Shown piece after piece: positions 48,717 through 59,834 of a stretch of 64,000 bases of DNA. The notes under the pieces are model-generated. The model searched no databases. It worked only from the letters and a program-made list of their open reading frames with translations, and was not told the origin of the DNA. Numbering within the stretch: position 1 is the first letter of the stretch; every line of letters starts with the position of its first letter. Position numbers and translations under genes: made by a program. The DNA is from Alitta virens (lineage: Eukaryota > Annelida > Polychaeta > Phyllodocida > Nereididae), in contig OW028582.1 in the NCBI GenBank assembly GCA_932294295.1, forward strand, positions 2,627,015 through 2,691,014, in the 5' to 3' direction.

Positions 48717-50790
48717 TCTTGATGTAATATATTGTGTTGATTATGAAAACTTTATTGAATGAAAGTTACTTTAAAATCACAAAAATGGCCAGTTGTAGCA
48801 GATGTATTTACAAATATTGTCCCGTTATGATGATGGTAAATAAAGCTTGAATCATTTAGTGATAGCTGGATGAGATGATGTATTCTGTACAAATGATATA
48901 TTTATAGATATTTTTTACTCATCCGTTGCGTTTAATTTATAGTCACCAGCTTTAAGCCATCAGAACTATACTCGGAATCTGTAAAATTCACCAATCAGCG
49001 AAATTCAGGACGCCACCGGGAAAACTGCTTGAAAACTCGCTATATCGTTAGATTGTCATATACTAAAGCATTAATTATCTGCACATTAAGTTAAACAAAA
49101 ACAAATCTGGTTACAACTTGTAACATGGACATCAAGGGCAATCATTGACGGTGGCGAACTTCGCTGAATGGCGACTTTTGCTGATCTCGTGTGTATGGTA
49201 TCTCGTTTACTTCTGTCTCGATTAAATTTTTGTTTTACCTCAGCACCAGAACAATCTGTTTACACTTGTTGCCATGGCAACGCGTTCCGTGCCAGCTTAT
49301 GCACAAATCAATGCATTTAAGCATTTCGGATTAATTCTCACTGCTTTGAAACGATTTAATTTTAAGGTATTTCATCGTATGAAAGTAGGGATCAATGAGA
49401 TGTATTATTTACTATTAATATTGCAGAAAATGTAATTGGTTGCCATGGTGATGTTATACAAGGCATGTACATTGTTAATAGTTCATTGTGTACTGCTTGT
49501 CCCCTTAAGAATAACTGAAATAATTTATGTCTATTTTGTAGTTATTTACTATGTATATTGATAACTGGCAGTCATTTTCAATGTATAAATAACGATTCAT
49601 GAATAATAATGTATTTAGCAGTCATAAAAATATAATCATATGAGAAATAAATTTTATGTCACACAAGTTTCTTGTAAGGATAACTGACATTCAGAATGAA
49701 TATGCCTTTCTTATTAAACTCAGGTAAAAGTCCTAACAACTATTGATATGCAACTAATACGAACTAGACGAATGATCAATGAAATTAAAATGCTTGTGAA
49801 TTATATAACGAAAGCTGTATATGGATTTGTTTCAATCTTGGTAAAGATAGATTATTTTGAGGTGTGATGTTAAATTAAAATTTGGTTGGATTTACGCCTG
49901 CCTTTGAAATTTGTCTCTGGTGCCTTTCAAATTATACATTAGAGTGGTCAAGGCATCGACACTCTCTTGTGTATGAGGAAGCAAATTCAGCAGAAAAACT
50001 CGCATAATTGGACATAAGAAATGGGGATGACTACGAAAGATCAAATTCAATATTTGTAAATGTAAGCAAACTAATGATGAATGCACTGACCGCAAAAATG
50101 TATAAAAAAAAGGCACAATTAGGTTGCTTGGTAACCGCGACTGTCTGAAACTGAGTTGCAATTTCTTCTTTAAATGCCAATGATATTTTTTATATGTCAA
50201 AATGCAATTGTTTATTATGAATTTATATATAATACATATATAATGTATAGAATTGTTGCAGCAAATTTAAAATATGACCTGTCCCACCTTAAGATGTTAA
50301 ATGCTGAATTGTTTATTTAAACCAAGCGACATTTATAATTAGTTGGATTTATCGCACTGCAATTGGTACACGTATAAATACATATTATGCAAATGTTAGG
50401 AATTATTCGGAATAATATATATTATATATATATATACAACTTCCTTACAACTGAGGATGTAATCATTAGTTGATATTTTCTCGACTATGCTTCGATTTTT
50501 ATTACTTTTTCAAATATTATTTGTCTGCATTTGAAATTATTGTGTATTTTATGGATACGCGAAGTTTGTGTATTCATCAAATGCTGATCGTTATTGTTTA
50601 TATGACGAAAAAGAATAATGAAATAAAATGATAAATTAATCTAATATCGGATGTTCCCGTAGTGTCGAGTCTTTTTGTGAAATTTTAGGTTATTTTGCTA
50701 AAATCAACTGCTGTCATTGCTTATTTCAAAATGCTTCGATACAGACAGCATGTGAATTTCTTCAAAATAATTCTAATATCATTCTTACAC
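48717..50790. other. Unassigned intergenic stretch
   Basis: An AATAAA signal lies at 48839. A segment around 48960-49050 (GAATCTGTAAAATTCACCAA) resembles 48285-48365, so a diverged dispersed repeat is present in two copies. No gene recognised. Confidence 0.45.
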
Positions 50791-51260
50791 CCAGGAAAGG
50801 TACCCCAGGCAAATCCCACAAAGTTGGGGTATTATCATAATATATTCATGTGGCCCACATGGTCAGAACCAGTGTTCGAAATAATGCCGGTCCGTCAGTC
50901 CTGACCAGCAGCTTCAAGGCAGGACTTCCGGGTCCTGGGGACCAGCAGGTCTGAATGAAAGGCTAATGTGATGGCATGTTAGACCAGCAGGTTTGCTTAA
51001 GGACCGGCAGCTTTCCCACACAGCTGGTCCTTGGGACCAGCAGCTATTTTGTGCTTACCGTGAACACTGGTCAGAGCTGTCAAATTACTCCGTTCACAGT
51101 GTCGATATTTAATCCTATGGAGCCTGAAAACAGTTTCCCTTGTTCAGAATCACTTCTCACAGCTTCAGTTGATGTATTCGCACCATTTTTGGAGTAAACA
51201 AATCCTCATGGTTCATGGGTGGTTGTATTCATTGCACGTAATTTTACCCTTTTTGAGTTA
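50791..51260. repeat. Dispersed repeat family 8, copy 2
   Basis: Shares the ends with 42259-42540. The middle (about 50870-51060) is a tandem-like stretch of GGACCAGCAG phrases absent from the other copy. Confidence 0.7.
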
Positions 51261-51463
51261 AGGGAGCTGACCTCATTGGCCAGGGGTAGTGGTCAGGCCA
51301 TGTCATGTCGGGGTCAACTAATTTGAATATAAAATTTGGGTCTTTGCTGTCTAGAGCCAAATCTTATTTACTGGAGTGTATTCTGATAACATTGATACAA
51401 AACGAGATATAAAATCTTGGATCTGGATAAATTATGAAAGTGAACTAATTCTTCACAGGTTCA

Positions 51464-51650
51464 GGGGTGAGGGCCTAGCTCAGAGGTAGCGTTGGGCGTC
51501 CAACCGCTGGGTCCCGGGTTCAGTTCTCGGTCAAGCCTAAGTTGGATGGCTGTTTCATCCTTCGTCTCATTGCCATGGTCTCTGCCTGTCCTAATTAGCC
51601 CATCAGGTGCAGAAATACAGGACGTAAAGCCCTAGTCACACACACACACA
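51464..51650 (+). mobile_element. SINE family A
   Basis: Box A TAGCTCAGAGGTAGCG, box B GGTTCAGTTCTCGG (one change), full body and a CACACACA tail. Confidence 0.9.
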
Positions 51651-51787
51651 CACTTCCCCTTTAGGCTTGGTAGGCTGAAGCTCTGGGCGGCCCGTGAACA
51701 ACAAAAAAATAAAAAAAAATAAAAATAAATAAAAAATGTACTAATTGTTTGAGGAATTTACTTGAAGTATGCAGAAATTTAGTAAAA

Positions 51788-51941
51788 TACATGGCCAAAT
51801 GTGCCATGTGCGTTTTCCATGAGAAGGCTAAGTGCATGGAAAACGCATGGTTTTTACCTAATTATATGAGGCAAAAACCATGCGTTTTCTATGCGTTTAT
51901 CCAAATGCATGGAAAACGCACGTGGCACAATTGGCCATGTA
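51788..51941. mobile_element. Palindromic MITE (TACATGGCCAA type)
   Basis: TACATGGCCAAATGTGCCATG at the left is mirrored by CATGGAAAACGCACGTGGCA and TTGGCCATGTA at the right. Confidence 0.9.
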
Positions 51942-52377
51942 TGATTTAAAAATCCCTCTAATCTTTTTCCAAAACAGCGCAGGCCTGTGCTAATCCGTCA
52001 TTGGTTTTTACATACCATTAAATGATACTATGGAGCTATGGAGATACAAAAGGCTATTTGTATGTTAAAGAGCCTTTGAAGGAGTTATAATAAATTGTAC
52101 TATCACTGCATTGCTCAGTACTTTGGCGTAACTCACACAAGCTAACAATTTCTTTAATATTGCATTAACCCTACAATAAACGTAAACTTAGTTCTAAGAC
52201 TAGGGTAATGCTCCCCCACTGGTGTTTAGTGTGATCATTAAATATTACAAACTCGACTTTTATGGCCGGTATTGTAGCACGTAGGTCAACTCTGCTGTTA
52301 AAGAACTACATTTCTTGCCGCACCTGCTACAAAGGTTGGGTGGGCTGTGCTACTCCTGCCAGGGTAACTTAAAATTG

Positions 52378-52910
52378 TGGATTTTCACGGAAGGTTCTCT
52401 AAATCTCCACCAGGTGGCCACGACAGCATACTGCAATTCTATTGGCTGCAAGAACAAATAACGCAGGCAGAATCTTTTGATGGACTAAAATAAAACAATA
52501 TGAGAAATGAATATGTACAGATGAGGAGTGAAAACCATAAAAAATATATAATAGCGAGTAGACTAATAATTCATAAAATACAATAAAAACAGGTTCCACA
52601 ATAGTGGATTTTCACGGAAGGTTCTCTAAATCTCCACCAGGTGGCTATGACAGCATACTGCAATTCTATTGGCTGCAAAAAGTTCCCGCCCTTAAATGTG
52701 ATTGGCTGAAGCAAACTGCATCCTAGTGCATTTTAATGTATATTTGATATCTTATCATTCAGTTGATTTCTGTTATTTTTCTGAGAAAGTTATATTTATT
52801 GAACAAGTCAGTGATTATCTTCTATGTCTGAAAAGCAAAATGACTAATAAGAGGAGAGGAAGGACCTATGTCTTGCTGAATTCAGGGCTGCTCAGTGAAA
52901 AGACATGTCA
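52378..52910. repeat. Dispersed repeat family 7, two copies
   Basis: A partial copy at 52378-52460 and a full copy at 52604-52908 both start GTGGATTTTCACGGAAGGTT. The full copy matches 27015-27340. Confidence 0.85.
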
Positions 52911-53379
52911 TTTGACAGTGGAGGAGCATCAAACTGCAGAACTTTAAAAACTAATTGCAAGATACATTTTGTTCACATGAGCATGCCCTAATGAATGTCT
53001 GTATTTATTCAGCCTTCAGGTTTTCGCCGAGTTTGACTTTGAAATCCTCATATTAAGCAATTAAGTGACAGGGCAATAAAATGTATACAATCAGCGTCGC
53101 GCTGGCTGGTAAAAAGCGCAGGAGCGCTTAAAACACCACTTTTTGTGTTTAAGACCTACATTAAACTTTTTACACTGTAAATCTTTCTTTGAAGTTCAAG
53201 CCATCGATTTTGAAAATTTTCAGCAAAAGTAAGATTTGATTGCCCATGACCTTTAAGATAAACACCACACAATGCAAAGTGGCATTAACCAAGCTATTTC
53301 TTAACAGCATCTAAAGTGAATTCAAATTTTATTATATTATTTGCAAGGTTGTTGTGCACCAAAAATATAGTCCACTAAA

Positions 53380-54330
53380 GTTATACTGGATTTGGCAGAG
53401 CTTAAGAAAAGCGAAACCAATCCGGTAGACTATCAAAACCTATTTTATACTATGAGGTTTAAATATGAATCGTACAAATTTCTATACACAGATGGCTCAA
53501 AAATGGAAAGACGAGTAGGCTGTGCAGTCACCTCTTATAAAACCGTTATAGCTGAATGTCGTATTCCAGACCACTGCTCAATATACACTGCAGAATTAAA
53601 CGGCTATTTACCTTGCCTTAAAAACATCGAGGACTCAGATTCAAATCATTATGTTATCTGTTCCGATTCCAAATCTGCTCTTCAAGCAATCCAAAATAAA
53701 CAACTTGATAACCCTGGCATCTTAGATGTTCTTATTAAGTAGTTCTATCTTCACGAATACAAAGACATTGTATTCTGCTGGATTCCTGGACACGCTGGCA
53801 TTGAAGGGAATGAAAAAGCAGACCTGGCAGCAAAAAGGGCTCTTATAAAAGAGATCACTGATTTCACTATTCCATACACTGATTTTAAAATGACCATACA
53901 TTTTTTATCATGTCTTGCTGGCAAAGACAATGGAATGAATGTAATCACAACATTCAATCTTCCCGTGCATTCAAAATAAAATACCTAGTAGGTTCAATAC
54001 TCGCAAAGATCAAGGAATATATCACAGATGCCTCATAGGACATTCAAGACTTACACATTTACACCTTTTAGTCAATGAATCGGCACCGGTGTGCCAGAGT
54101 TGTCGCTGCCCCCTACAATCAAACATATTTTATTAGATTGCACCCACTTACAACGCATTAGAAGACCTCTGTTTCAAGCTACTACCTTACAACATCTCTT
54201 TACAAGATATCCAACGCAGACAATTATAGATTTTTTACATGCTTCTGGTTTCTACTACCAAATATAGTTAATCAATCTTAACCTAGAGAGCCTCTACATA
54301 GCCCACTCAGGTGCTGATGAGGCGTTAAAC
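53380..54330 (+). pseudogene. 5'-truncated non-LTR retrotransposon with RNase H domain
   Basis: The frame 53392-53740 encodes the start of a type I RNase H domain: YTDGSKMERRVGC, YTAELNGY and ICSDSKSALQ. After a TAG stop the same frame continues IPGHAGIEGNEKADLAAK. The four acidic catalytic positions (D, E, D, D) are all visible. A frameshift near 53910 and further stops follow, then a remnant of a Cys/His-rich C-terminus (GHSRLTHLHLL, CQSC). The reverse transcriptase lies upstream in complete elements and is absent here. The order fits I-clade-type LINEs. It is followed by a (CA)n run. It is non-functional. Confidence 0.85.

Positions 54331-54331
<1 letters not shown>

Positions 54332-54377
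<46 letters not shown>
54332..54377. repeat. (CA)n microsatellite
   Basis: About 22 CA units directly after the LINE tail. Confidence 0.95.
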
Positions 54378-54379
<2 letters not shown>

Positions 54380-55421
54380 GAACGCTGGTCGTTTCGGCCT
54401 TCGACCTGTTCGGCCCGGCCGAAACGACTCGTTTAATTAAGTCGATTCGGCCTACGAAACAAGTCGGTTCGGCTCCCTATACTTTAGCATTGAAGCCGAA
54501 CAGACCCGGTTCGGTCTATGAAATAAGTCTATTCGGCCGCGGGTTCGGCTGGCCGCCAAAAAATACTTAATCTGCCCTTATCATCCCCCTCCCCCCTGGC
54601 GCCGCTAAGAAATATATTATCTTGATAACTAATCATGATGATATTTACACCTATTTGTTGGTGGTAACGAGCCCTTTAAAAGCAAAATACCAGCCTTGAC
54701 ATTTGAACAACAGAGGGGTTTCTGCAATTTTATTAATTAATGACAAAATATAAATCATAATCACAATTCAAAAAAAAAATAAAGACTTTCACAAAAGTAA
54801 ATAAATATTGTGGTGTGTCTAATCCATGACCGGACCATGGAATTTAGATATTTCTTTCAGCAATTCCATGGCCGCCATGTCATTTTTATTAAATAAATTC
54901 ACTTGGTGGAATTATTTTGACAAGTTTATTTAGTAATATAATTTATAATATTTGCTGGCTTTTCTAGGGTCCAAACTTTTATAATGTGACAATCTTTTCT
55001 CCATATATTGACATAATATCAATTTACATGACAATTTAAATATTGTGCAAATAATTTGGTAATATCTTTGGGGAATATTATCTTAAATATTGCTGAATGT
55101 TTTAGGAGGCCATGTTATTATATCTTATATTATATCATATTATATCTTTATTATTTCAAGTAATATCACAAAGCATTTCCAATTGCATTCAATTCTTTCT
55201 CTATTCCTTTATCAATGGAAACCGATTCCTTTCATTATAGATTGCACTTAAAAAAAGCAGAAGGCCGAACCGACTCAATTAAACGGCCGAACCGTCCCGT
55301 TTTTGAAGGCGATTCGGCTCCCATACAAAAATATAGGAGGCCGAATCGACTTCGCTAAAAGACCGAACCGACTTGTTTTTGGCGAGGCCGAACAGGCTCA
55401 AGGCCGAAACGACCTGCTACC
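54380..55421. mobile_element. Foldback-type element with long GGCCGAA-rich TIRs
   Basis: About 170 bp at the left (GGTCGTTTCGGCCTTCGACC...) is an inverted counterpart of about 165 bp at the right (...AGGCCGAAACGACC). Each arm is itself made of degenerate TTCGGC/GCCGAA phrases. The AT-rich middle has no transposase. CACACAAA lies on both sides (54372-54379, 55422-55429), consistent with an 8-bp target duplication, though the CA-rich context weakens this. Confidence 0.75.
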
Positions 55422-55486
55422 CACACAAACACACACACACACAAACACACACACACAAACACACAAACACACACACACAAACACAG
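55422..55486. repeat. (CA)n/(CAAA) microsatellite
   Basis: CACACAAACACA repeats, apparently the continuation of the CA run at 54332 split by the foldback element. Confidence 0.85.
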
Positions 55487-56146
55487 AATAACCAAATTAT
55501 GTATATTATGAATATTAATGAATTTGCTTGAAAAGATGATAAATATGGTTAAACTCCACCACGTGACCTTTTCTCTTGTTCTGAGGAGGAATATAACCAA
55601 CGAAAATGTTACTTTAATTGCTTAATAACAGCAGTTGAAAAAAAATATAAAAATTAGCAAATAAGTCTGTGGTGGAGTATAAGTTATATCCCTCATAGTT
55701 GGGAGTTAACTAAAAATTTTGTTGGCGATATCCCTCCGCCTGCGGAACACCGGGTATTGTTGATCAGAAATTCAAAATAATGACAGTGTAAGCACACTTG
55801 CAAAGTGAACTTGCAAAAGTTTGTGGCAATCGTCAACATTGCGTGAGAGACAAAAATAATTCCTCCACCCCGCCCAGCCTGGATCATATGCATCCAATTT
55901 ATTGCATAACCTAATCAGCCACTATGGCATTGGCTTTATGGCTTCGCTCCTAATTTGAGAGATTACTTAATTGCATTTCGTAGCCTTTTAGAGGGTGGGG
56001 TCTTCATGGCTCCAATTAATCAGTGTGGCACTTCTGAGTTGTGGAATTTGTACATTGTTAACCATTTATTTGAATGTAAATATTTTCTTATTATTATCCA
56101 TTAGTGGAGGATTCGTTTTGAATCAATAAAATTGAAAGGAAGACAT

Positions 56147-56283
56147 GAATGCTAATGTCTCGATGCTACTGGGTCTGAAGTTTAGTCAGCTTATATGACC
56201 AGCTGTCAGAGGCAGACGTAATGATGAGATGATAAGGCTGCACAGAGTCCACGCCATGTTACATATTTATCCCATGGTCACTG
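56147..56283 (-). mobile_element. Dispersed repeat family C
   Basis: Reverse complement of GCTTCAGACCCAGTAGCAT, CTCATCATTACGTCTGCC and the CCATGG stretch. Confidence 0.7.
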
Positions 56284-56344
56284 AGAACAAGGCTGATGCC
56301 TCTTAGCCGAGGGCACCTAAGCATAAACTTGGGTCCCAAGATGA

Positions 56345-56632
56345 TCTTAATAGTGAAGTGGTCTTAATAATGAGGTGGTCTTAACAGTGAGATGGTCTTA
56401 ATAGCGTGGTGGTCTTAATATTGACATGGTATTGATAGTTAAGTGGTCTTAATAGGGAGGTGGTCTTAATAGTGAGGTGGTCTTAATAGTGAGGTGGTCT
56501 TAATAGTGAGGTGGTCTTTATAGTGAGCTTGGCTTTATAGTGAGGTGGTCTTAATAGAGAGGTGGTCTTAGCAGTGAGATGGTCTCTATAGTGAGGTGTT
56601 CTTAATATTGAGGTGGTCTTAACAGTGAGGTT
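56345..56632. repeat. 17-bp minisatellite (GTGGTCTTAATAGTGAG)
   Basis: About 17 units of GTGGTCTTAATAGTGAG with variants, ending near 56632. Confidence 0.9.
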
Positions 56633-57094
56633 CCACTGCAAGCATGAATGATAATACCACAGTTATATTGTATGTACACTGATTTTAAATATACTCTTCA
56701 TTACTTTTATTGTTTTTTTGTTTGTTTGTTTTGTTTTTATGTTTTTACTACACACAGAAAGGGCCTCAATGAAAAAACAGCTCCTGCTGATTGTGCCACC
56801 CTTTTAAAATATATTGAATAAATATAAAAAGCTTGGAGCAACACAAAATGAACATTCATGTTACTAATAAGTCAAACTCCCAACTTTTAAGCCCATTAAA
56901 ACCCCTTCGTGTATAAATTAACTTCAATTTTCCTATCGTTTCAATATGAAATCTTTTTTGCCATCTTGCCCCTATCATGGCTATTTGTGAATAGCTACCT
57001 CTCTCCCAGAATTTTAATTTTTTTTATCAGAGCTCTTGAAAATTGAGATTTGAATTTGATAACATTTCTGTCTGTTTTGGTGCTCAATACTATT

Positions 57095-57095
57095 T

Positions 57096-57127
<32 letters not shown>
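57095..57127. repeat. Poly(A) run
   Basis: An A-homopolymer of 33 bases. It could be the tail of an old retroposed sequence, but no source is recognisable. Confidence 0.9.
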
Positions 57128-57129
<2 letters not shown>

Positions 57130-57408
57130 AGCAAGAAACGGGTGAACATTTATATTGAATCCTACTATACTGTTAGTTAGGCCATGGTGAACAATGTTGG
57201 CCAAAGGTTCAAGTTTGATCATATGAATTAAAGATCCACAAAGACAACAGAGTCAGGAAGACGAATAATTGTCACATGACACAATTAATGTAAGGTACAC
57301 AACCCACTAATTATGCTTAATGCTCTCTGATGAAGTAATTGCCTACATTTAAGGGAGTAGACTTCCTTGCCACGAGTAGCAGCGTCAAATTAGCATAGCT
57401 TGATGTTG

Positions 57409-57503
57409 ATTGGTCGAAGTTCCGTTTTCTGCAATCTGATTGGCTGATGAGTGGGCGTCATGTGCACGCGCATGTGCGTCTTGTGACGTTATTCTGGTAT
57501 AAG
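57409..57503 (+). promoter_or_regulatory. Candidate promoter of the GPCR gene
   Basis: Two inverted CCAAT boxes (ATTGG at 57409 and 57439), a CRE-like TGACGTTA at 57484 and a TATA-like TATAAG at 57498 are in conventional order about 150 bases before the ATG at 57649. The predicted start of transcription would be near 57530. Confidence 0.5.
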
Positions 57504-57648
57504 AAGAACAAAAGGAAATACTCTGGACATGATGCTGCAATTTTTTCTAGCAATTTTCACATGAAAGGATTTTCATATAGATTATAATAATTCTTGAGAC
57601 TGGTTTAGTCTGCTTCCTGTGGATTTATTTAACGTAATTACATCGAAG

Positions 57649-58464
57649 ATGAGGCTGCTTTTATTTAACATCTCCACTATAATTTTACTTTTATCAGCTA
57701 CATATGGTAGTGAACATGGTAAAGACATGGTAGGTGTCTCTGAGGAAACTGAACATGGTGATGTCACTATTGGTTATAGAACGAATGATGATGATGTCAT
57801 GACTGGACTTGATGACGTCACGATGGGCCCGGATGACCAACCAAAGGCACCTGCTGGACCTGTCTTAATTTATGGCATGACTCCGACTCAATACAAGAAG
57901 TACAAACAGTTGCAGCATGGATTCAATATCAGCACAGTTGTAATTGGTGTTGTAGGATTGATTGGGAATATTCTCAATTTAATTGTATGGAGCAAGAAGC
58001 CATTGAGAAGTACCTCAACGAGCGTCTACCTCTTGGCATTATCCGCAAGCGATTGGCTGTATCTATTGGTCAACATCGTCTTCAGATTTAGTTACTTTGG
58101 CCTCACTTAATTTTCCCCGGTATTGATATCTTACAAGCACACACTGGTGTTACAGACTTTCACATTATTCGCCAGTGCTACAAACAGCGTCTACATCGTG
58201 TGTGCCATGACTATCGAGAGATTCATCGCTATTGCTTTTCCGACCAAAGCTTCTCTTCTTTGCACTGTTAGAAAGGCTCGTATAGTTGTAATCACTATTG
58301 CTTGCATCAGTATTCTGCTTAATATACCATATTTCTTCAGACTTAAATCAATCTATTATACGAATCAAGCGACAGGGCGCCAAGAGGCGACCGTCACCTA
58401 CACCACTTTCGGAAAAGATCCTGAGATCAATTTAATTTTCAACTGGCTCTATGTGGCTTTAAAG
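57649..58464 (+). CDS. GPCR exon 1: leader, N-tail, TM1 to TM4 and loop 2 (with stop)
   Basis: TM1 is about residues 94-114 with N107 of the GN motif, and TM2 about 124-145 with D135. After the stop, TM3 carries NSVYIVCAMTIERF and TM4 ARIVVITIACISILLNI. The usual Cys at the top of TM3 is Leu by counting back from ERF, and loop 2 has no Cys. Confidence 0.85.
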
Positions 58465-58799
58465 GTATGTTGGAATTTGGAAGTAATAGTTGATTTACTG
58501 ATTAGAATTCTAGAGGATGGAAAACATCATGTATCTTCCACTTTCTTATAATGTTAAATAGTGATTTTTGCTAAAATAATATGGAGTTACTAGTAACAGC
58601 AATGGAATTGTTGAATTGAAGTATCTATCAAATTAGAGGATAATTATAGTCGCTATTTTGTAATAAGTTTGGTATAATTCTGTGTTTAATCTTGCATTAA
58701 ATGTATGAACTTCCATGAAATCTAGCCTGGAAGTACTGGGCCTTTTGAAGCAAGAACGGTTACAATTGGGAAGAAACTTGAAGCCTTAATGGCCAGTGC

Positions 58800-59000
58800 C
58801 ATTTTCCTATAGGCAAAGATTGCTGTGCATGGAGCTGGCACAGTGACCTTTGCCCTGAATGGCTTTAATTTGTGTGGTTATTCATCTCCTTTCTGATTGG
58901 ATGAAACAGAAGTTTATTGTGCAATCAGAGAAGGCGACAGTTGCAATTCTCCATGCATCCAGCTCAAGAAGCAAAGTGTCGCTGTGCAAGCTCCACAGAG
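58800..59000. mobile_element. Fragment related to the 5366-5702 MITE
   Basis: Shares GGCACAGTGACCTTTGCC, GTGTGGTTATTCATCTCCTT and AGCAAAGTGTCGCTGTGC with that element. Confidence 0.65.
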
Positions 59001-59114
59001 ACCTTTGCCAGTGCAGGATGCTGTACAATGCCCACTCTAGTTAATCACCTCACTGGCTGCAAGGTTATTAAACATGATACAGCAGCGGTACTCACTTATA
59101 GTGATGCATTTCGG

Positions 59115-59301
59115 GCGGGGGGCCTAGCTCAGAGGTAGCGCTCTGGGCTTCCAACCGCTGGGTCCCGGGTTCGATTCCCGGTCGAGCCTAAGTTGGATGG
59201 CTGTTTCATCCTTCGTCTCATTGCCATGGTCTCTGCCTGTCCTAATTAGCCCATCAGGTGCAGAAATACAGGACGTAAAGCCCTAATCTCCCATCCACCC
59301 A
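59115..59301 (+). mobile_element. SINE family A, well preserved
   Basis: GGGGGCCTAGCTCAGAGGTA box A, GGTTCGATTCC box B, complete body, and a CCATCCACCC tail. Confidence 0.92.
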
Positions 59302-59361
59302 CGAGTTATCTGAGCCAATTTTCTGAACTTTGTTGGTTTTATGACGCTTACATTTAATTAA

Positions 59362-59496
59362 GTACATGGCCAAATGTGCCATGAGCATTTTCCATGAGAA
59401 GGATAAACGCATGGTTTTTAGCTAATTATAATGAGGCAAAAACCATGCTCTTATCCAAATGCATGGAAAACGCACATGGCATATTTGGCCATGTAC
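59362..59496. mobile_element. Palindromic MITE (TACATGGCCAA type)
   Basis: GTACATGGCCAAATGTGCCA at the left, ATTTGGCCATGTAC at the right. Confidence 0.9.
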
Positions 59497-59785
59497 AGTT
59501 AGTTTCATTAAAAAACAACCTGTCATATTGAACCTCGAGAAAGCTAGAAAACCTCTGCGATATGATGCTACCCGCCACAAACAGAACTGTCTGGCTACAG
59601 CTGGCTACTGAAAGCCGGATTTAAAAGTGTATGCAGCACCATATCAGATTAAATTTCAAACATTTACCAAGGTTTTTTTTTTGTTGGTGTTAGCCAACTA
59701 TCAGCTAGGAGTAGACAGAAGCAGCTGGCTTTAGGCAGTTACAGCTACAGCTGTCTAGAGTCGACCATATTTCATGAAACTAACT
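59497..59785. mobile_element. MITE (AGTTAGTTTCAT TIR)
   Basis: Left end AGTTAGTTTCATTAAAAA and right end TTTCATGAAACTAACT are inverted. The interior has the GCAGCTGGCTTTAGGCAGTT phrase of the 30745 copy in reverse. It directly abuts the preceding MITE. Confidence 0.88.
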
Positions 59786-59834
59786 ATCATAAAATAACTT
59801 TATCAACTTAATTTATTTCACCTTTCATTTGCAG

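Noticed and set aside
57781..57830. Possible origin of the GPCR acidic N-tail from a CRE-bearing MITE (TGACGTCA at 57813 in coding sequence)
   Set aside because: Only short GATGTCA/GATGACGTCA words are shared; there are no element ends or extended similarity.
58465..58551. GPCR frame running past the exon 1 donor
   Set aside because: It lacks TM5 and ends soon, while a perfect phase-0 donor and acceptor join it to the TM5 exon at 59835.
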